From NCBI GenBank assembly GCA_028023455.1, contig JAQFVV010006273.1, forward strand, positions 3,484,142 through 3,548,141: a DNA stretch of 64,000 nt, read 5' to 3'. Source of the stretch: Epiperipatus broadwayi. Taxonomy: Eukaryota; Onychophora; Udeonychophora; Euonychophora; Peripatidae. The notes beneath the pieces are model-generated. The model worked only from the letters and a program-made list of their open reading frames with translations, made no database searches and was not told where the DNA came from. Positions 59,269 to 64,000 of the stretch are shown here, in pieces. Positions within the stretch are counted from its first letter, which is position 1; each line of letters begins with the position of its first letter. The translations under genes were made by a program, and so were the position numbers.

Positions 59269-59660
59269 CTGAGAGCACTGCATCTAGATCTTAGGATCTA
59301 ATGCAACCCTCCAGCAACCACCCCTTATCTCCATTTAACTATGAGTCTTAAACTGAAAACACCTTAATGTTTTCAATCCAAGCCCATTAGCTTATATAGT
59401 CATATGGGTCTGAACCCAGTTCAGTACCCATACATTTTTGATTCTTTAATAACCATAGCCACCACTATCCTATTAGGCAGGATTGGTTTTAAGCCAATAA
59501 ACATCACATGATCACCTTCTTTTATGATTGTGTATAACTATTGTTAAAACAGGCAAAACTCACTATATATATATATATATATATTGCCACACATAGCAAG
59601 ATAGACTAATCAATGGATGCCAGAAGGCTTGTGCATAAAATCCCCATCTAGTGCCTACTC

Positions 59661-59719
59661 ATCCAATATCCCCAGACTAGTTTCTGGCTTACAGCCTTCG
59701 TCAGTGAGGAGCCTTGGAT
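59661..59719 (-). ncRNA. Hammerhead ribozyme motif, family 1 (best stem I)
   Basis: The minus strand has atccaa, loop ggc, tcctca, core ctgacga, A, ggct, loop gta, agcc, A, gaa, stem III actagt, C, tgggga, loop ta, ttggat. Both stem I helices are complete (one G.U). The core matches CUGANGA and GAAA exactly. The base of stem II is A.A instead of a Watson-Crick pair, which would lower activity. The internal loop in stem I is of the kind that contacts loop II in natural hammerheads. It lies in the sense orientation of the ABCC intron. Confidence 0.7.
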
Positions 59720-59886
59720 CTGAGAGCACTGCATCTAGATCTTAGGACTATATAAGCTAATGGGCTTGAATTGAAAATATTAAGGTGTTTTCAGTTTAAG
59801 ACTCGTAGTTTTGTAGTTAAATGGAAATAAAAGGTGGTTGCTGGAGGGTTGCATTAGATCCTAAGATCTAGATGCAGTGCTCTCAG

Positions 59887-59944
59887 ATCCAAGGCTCATC
59901 ACTGACGAAGTCCATAAGCCAGAAACTAGCTGGGAATATTGGAT
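59887..59944 (+). ncRNA. Hammerhead-like motif, family 1 (stem III damaged)
   Basis: atccaa/ttggat, core ctgacga and gaaac are present. Stem III reads actagc, so the T preceding the cleavage base is lost, and stem II is mismatched. Confidence 0.45.
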
Positions 59945-60796
59945 GAGTAGGCATTAGATGGGGATTTTATGCACAAGCCTTCTGGCATCCATTGATTACT
60001 CTAGCTTGCTGTGTGTGGCAATATATATAATTAGTTTTGCCTGTCTTAACATACTTATTCTTCTGGCAACTTTTCTACTTTCCAACTTATATAATAGATT
60101 TCTATGTTAATGATTTGGGCTTTTTTATAAAATGAAAAAAAAGCTTAGAAAATGATTTAGATAGTAAATTGTTAGCCAATCAAAAAAAACTAATTGAATT
60201 ATCAGTTGTTGGTATTGTTCGAGTTTTCTGAGGAAAATGGAGAAAAGGAATCGAATTTGATTTGATGCTGTCTAATAATGATATTAATATTTTATAAATG
60301 AAATACACAAAACCAAAAAATTAAACCTCCTGATTTAATATATCTTTCCTAATTTAACATTATTTTTTAATGTAGGGCATTTTTTGAATTTACTAACTTT
60401 ATAATTCAATTTTCTCAACTAAAGTTATTTGAATATAAATTTCTCATAAATAGATAAAACATCCAAAACGTATTATCTATTAAAAGAATATTTTCAATGA
60501 AAGACTTTCTATTGCTATGTATAAGAGTTATAATAATTTTCAGTTAGTTATTTTATACTTCAATATTATAATGGCAATAAAACAAAAATGTATTTAATTA
60601 CTAATAAAATATTTATTTACAACATATGGGTGTGACAAGAATCTCGGCCTCAGGGTGGCCTTCGAGCATTCCATTATCAGATTTTCAATTGGATGGCCGG
60701 TTGAAGTGTGTAGTAGATTAGAGCCTGTCCATTAAAGTAGGAAGATTGTCTATCTTAATATATATCTGAGCACTTATAGTATATATGTGTGGAGAT

Positions 60797-60861
60797 GATA
60801 ATCTGGACCAACTGATGATTGCTGGTTTAGCATGAAATACGTATATTGGTGATTATTTATC
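60797..60861 (+). ncRNA. Hammerhead ribozyme motif, family 2, unit 1
   Basis: Stem I accaa (60807-60811) pairs with ttggt (60846-60850), with a further ataat/attat helix outside. Core ctgatga (60812-60818). Stem II tgct/agca has loop ggttt with a U.U at the base. gaa is at 60834-60836, palindromic stem III atacgtat at 60837-60844, and the cleavage base A at 60845. Both core strands match the consensus. Confidence 0.7.
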
Positions 60862-61266
60862 TTTTCAGCATATATGTGCTTGAGTGTATCAGTGTTATTT
60901 GATAGAGTGGAGAGTGATGGGTCATCTGAAAGTCTGTGCTCATATATACTATATTACATATATAGACACAGGTATGTAATAAGCCTGTGTTTCAGTTATT
61001 GCATTGTAGAGATGTCTGCCCATCCTTGCATATGTATTAAATGGATTATGTCCTGTACATGTGGGGTTCAGATTGACCTTAGGTCAACATGGGTGTGATA
61101 AGAATCTCGGCCTCAGAATGGCCTTCGAGCATTCCATCATCAGATTTTCAATTGGATGGATGGTTGAAAAGTTGGAGTGTAGTAGATTGGAGCCTGTCCA
61201 TTAAAGTAGGAAGATTGTCTATCTTAATATATATCTGAGCACTTATAGTATATATGTGTGGGAGAT

Positions 61267-61331
61267 GATAATCTGGACCAACTGATGATTACTGGTTTAG
61301 CATGAAATACGTATATTGGTGATTATTTATC
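61267..61331 (+). ncRNA. Hammerhead ribozyme motif, family 2, unit 2
   Basis: It is identical in layout to unit 1 and starts 470 bp later. The core ctgatga, gaaa, stem III atacgtat and stem I accaa/ttggt are intact. Stem II has one further mismatch (tact/agca). With unit 1 it would bound a monomer-length RNA if both cleaved. Confidence 0.65.
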
Positions 61332-62379
61332 TTTTCAGCATATATGTGCTTGAGTGTATAAGTGTTATTTGATAAAATGGAGAGTGATGGGTCATCTGAA
61401 AGTCTGTGCTCATATACCCTATATTACATATATAGACACAGGTATATAATAAGCCTGTGTTTCAGTTATATAATTCATATATTTATTACATATATAGACA
61501 CAGGTATGTAATAAGCCTGTGTTTCAGTTATATAATTCATATAATAAACATATTTATTGACAATAATTATGATTATTTCTTTTAATTTATTATCTATAAT
61601 TTACATATATTATTAAATAACACATTGATGTATCTTTCTCAAAACCATTTGTACAATTTTATTATATAAGTTGTAATCTACCACTCAATAGTTCTCTTAT
61701 TTACCAAATACAATCTTTACTTTCAAACACAAAACACTTATTTACAATACCTGTATTGAGGTGAGGTAATAGCAGCTATACTTGACACTGATAATATACT
61801 TTAAATAAAAAATTAGTGGAGCTAATAATAAATTGTAAAGCTGAATATGCCTGTGGATATACACTAAAATATACTTCGATATTGAAATTCTATACATAGT
61901 AGACAAGGAAAATATAAGCTAGCAAAAAATACGATCGAACACCTGGTACTATATGCAGGTGGTATCGAATAAATGACATGCTCTCTCTTTCATGGAGCAG
62001 CTAAATATGCATAAAATATAACATTCACTTAAAATTGCCTCAAAAATACTACTAATGATAAAAGGCATGAAGCTAATAATAATAATAAGCATATGAATAA
62101 TTGTTCATCTAGCATGCACATACAAAGAGCTTATAATTCATTCACTAAGTTTTAAGATTATATGTGTACCAACAAAATTTATTATTGCATAATGGTGATA
62201 ATATTTTATGTATAAACTATTTGACACTGTTATACACATACTTTCATTCATGAAATACTTCTAATATTCAAAAAAGGCTGTTATACCTCTGGGTAAAATC
62301 ACTTGTAATTTTAAATACTTATTTAGATAAACTCTGGAATAATAAAACCAACACATAAAATAAAACCATCTACTGTATA

Positions 62380-62708
62380 AAACAATGAGGATTGCCAATT
62401 CCTCAACAAGCTTTGTGATAAATGCTTAGCCAGAGCCAGCACTTAAAATATCTCGGTCAGGTACCCCCCCCCCTTAAACGTCTGACCATGGTTTCATGCT
62501 TTGGCACTTCTCAGAGAGGTATCAGGTAGGTTCAGACACTAGATCTAAAAATAACAACCCAAAACCAAGCACTTATCTAAACCATGGTCAGAGGTTGGTT
62601 TTTTTTTTTTTTTGGGGGGGGGGGGTCCTGACAGAGATATTTTAAGTGCTGGCTCTGGCCAAGCATTTGTCACAAAGCTTGTTGAGGAATTGGCAATCCT
62701 CATTGTTT
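62380..62708. mobile_element. Foldback (long terminal inverted repeat) element
   Basis: A left arm of about 113 bp starting aaacaatgaggattgcc and a right arm starting near 62579 (aaccatggtcag) and ending cctcattgttt are inverted repeats. The left arm carries a C run and the right arm a matching G run of 12-13. The loop of about 85 bp includes gacactagatctaaaaa. There is no coding capacity, and the target duplication is uncertain. A one-armed relative lies at 12116-12322. Confidence 0.85.
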
Positions 62709-63519
62709 ATTGTTTATCTATGACTCTTATTTTGATCATTTACTGTATATCTTAACAATTCCACTTCTGGAACACTATTCATACAAACATATTTATAATA
62801 TAATATCTAATAATAATCATAATGTAATACCTATAAGTTATGTCTATAATAAATCTGAAATATATTTAAAAAATATGTCGATAACTACAATACTATTTTA
62901 GAGATTAACAAACAGTTCATTTCCTTTTATAAAGAGAATTATCTCTTTTTCAAGTCCTTTTGTTCTCTTCTTGAAGTGATATATGAACCCATTGTCCTTT
63001 AATAATGTAGAGCAGACACATATATGCAGAAATATCAATAATTTCACAAATGTAAAATAACAGGAGATAATGACAAATGATTTCAATGGCAAACAGTTCT
63101 CTTTTAAAACACATTTTTTAATAGCAATAAAAATGAGAATAGCAATGAACAGAATAGTTCTTTATTTAAAATTGCTCTTTTGAGTTTTGTTATTAGCAGA
63201 GAAATTCTAATGTTAAAAAATGCATCAATATAAAATTATCATCACTCTTTCACATTATTCTTGCATAATCATTCAATTTTGCATTTATATATCAGTATTG
63301 AGACTTTTAGGATTTTAAAAATTGAATATATTTACAATCAAACACACACAGATATATCTTCAACCTATTAATATGAATTGCAAATGCCACTCGTATTTTA
63401 AATATGAGAAGTAGCTGATAGATCTGACTGTTATTTCAATGCAATAATCAATTATTAATATGTTTATGTAGTTATATATGCATATACCTAAACATATAGT
63501 TAGAAATGTCAAAACAAAC

Positions 63520-63700
63520 CTGAAATGTTGATGACAAGGCTAAACCAGCTCCCGAAGCATCAGTTTTTACTAGAACCAAAATTAAAGCAGTAAGTAAAAG
63601 AAGAGTTACTGTTACCATATCAATTCGCCAACTGTACCATCTCATAGCAAAATTAAATAGAGAAAAGGGTACTGTGTTGTCATCGACAAGTTGTTCAAAT
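63520..63700 (-). CDS. ABCC5: ABCC5/MRP5-like transporter, TMD2 exon (first exon visible)
   Basis: The acceptor ggtttttag precedes one base completing a split codon, followed by 60 codons ending STFQ at donor CAG-gtttgt. It encodes FEQLVDDNTVPFSLFNFAMR and WYSWRIDMVTVTLLLLTALI, then LVLVKTDASGAGLALSSTFQ. The RWYSWRIDM segment is the conserved ABCC arginine-tryptophan...arginine-hydrophobic-aspartate motif before a transmembrane helix. DDN-x2-PF-x-LF and MRW match ABCC5. The entry intron is phase 2. The eight visible exons encode about 370 residues in one continuous frame. The N-terminal TMD1, NBD1 and most of TMD2 must lie beyond 64000. Confidence 0.93.
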
Positions 63701-64000
63701 CTAAAAACCAAAAATCTTATTATAAATTAATAACAAAACACATTTACTTTAATTAATGTTGAAATAGCAATAAATAATAATATTATGATGAATTAAAACA
63801 AACTATGCATTCATTTTCAATTAAAATTAATTTTAAAATATTGTAATAAAAATTTACATTTTTTTTTGTCATAGAATTCAAATATCTATTAATCAAATAA
63901 ATGCATTATTCAAATTGATCTACAAAATAGATTTCAATGGGAGAGATTTTTACTTTAACACAAAGCTTTGATAGAATTATATCAGAAACAAAGAGTTTAT
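63701..64000 (-). other. Intron of the ABCC gene, cut by the window edge
   Basis: AT-rich; no further exon was recognised before the right edge. Confidence 0.7.

Larger units (their letters stand above)
59046..60053. mobile_element. Family-1 hammerhead element: two tandem units plus one inverted unit
   Basis: Two minus-oriented units lie in tandem (their starts taagccaataaacatcacat at about 59046 and 59490; hammerheads 450 bp apart), followed by one plus-oriented unit from about 59745 to the end gttttgcctgtcttaaca. The flanks share cttattctt (59037-59045 and 60054-60062). The sequence around the unit junction (ggcaggattggttttaagcc) shows a head-to-tail tandem. No protein is encoded. Confidence 0.88.
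60628..61560 (+). mobile_element. Family-2 hammerhead element in direct tandem (two units)
   Basis: Units start gggtgtgacaagaatctcgg at 60628 and gggtgtgataagaatctcgg at 61091, giving a 463-bp period. Each has the gcctgtccattaaagtagg and tcttaatatatatctgagca blocks, a hammerhead, and a tail with gacacaggtatgtaataagc. The second unit ends in an extra copy of the gacacaggtat segment. The open frame 60874-61098 lies across the junction and is not a gene. Confidence 0.85.
58397..63519 (-). other. Intron of the ABCC gene rich in ribozyme elements
   Basis: 5123 bp, GT-AG. It holds the three-unit family-1 element 59046-60053, the tandem family-2 units 60628-61560 and the foldback repeat 62380-62708. 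Small frames within it are not genes. Confidence 0.9.

Noticed and set aside
60650-60720. ctgatga-like text read on the minus strand near the start of the family-2 units (also near 61140 and 52630)
   Set aside because: There is no second core strand gaaa at suitable distance and no flanking stems; not a hammerhead.
60874-61098. 74-codon open frame
   Set aside because: It spans the junction between two non-coding family-2 ribozyme units.
1-64000. CRISPR arrays, operons, ribosome binding sites, rRNA genes
   Set aside because: The window is spliced animal nuclear DNA. No regularly spaced short repeats of CRISPR type and no rRNA-like sequence were seen.

Overview
The window is strongly AT-rich animal nuclear DNA (spliced genes, long introns, no operons, dense transposable-element debris). 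Insect/arthropod-type Ty3/gypsy pol remnants, hAT, piggyBac and LINE tails suggest an invertebrate, with an arthropod favoured; the species cannot be named from the sequence. A run of exactly 500 N (25487-25986) is a scaffolding gap.

One host gene is well supported. The last eight coding exons of an ABCC-subfamily ABC transporter, most like ABCC5/MRP5, lie on the minus strand from 63700 down to a stop at 39186. They encode the end of the second transmembrane domain and a complete second nucleotide-binding domain with intact Walker A, Q-loop, signature, Walker B, D-loop and H-loop. All splice junctions keep frame and use GT-AG. The 5' part of the gene lies beyond the right edge. A possible plus-strand exon (25303-25486) runs into the gap, and a small cysteine-rich minus-strand reading frame lies at about 3216-3390.

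Layout: 1-2730 decayed Ty3/gypsy element; 2740-5510 mostly AT-rich filler with a tRNA-like element; 5511-5720 ribozyme-element fragment; 6433-6981 hAT MITE; about 9110-9790 LINE 3' fragment on the minus strand; 14102-14193 compact foldback insertion; 14860-15008 twin palindromes; about 15950-20620 second, better preserved but dead Ty3/gypsy element; 26572-26894 hAT MITE; 27080-27830 LINE tail; 28435-28535 SINE; 31400-33060 repeated LTR-like units; 34019-35083 nested ribozyme element; about 35100-35630 piggyBac remnant and second ribozyme family; 36950-38285 LINE split by a ribozyme element; 39186-63700 ABCC gene with element-filled introns.

The most interesting content is two unrelated families of repeats that carry hammerhead self-cleaving ribozyme motifs (about 14 copies in all). 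Both have the conserved core, a short palindromic stem III and a complementary stem I. Both occur as tandem units of about 450-470 bp and as inverted foldback pairs. Five insertions of the first family have target-site duplications of 9, 13, 13, 14 and 15 bp. This matches what is known of Penelope-like elements and animal retrozymes, and no coding PLE was recognised here. Several copies sit in introns of the ABCC gene, some in the sense orientation.
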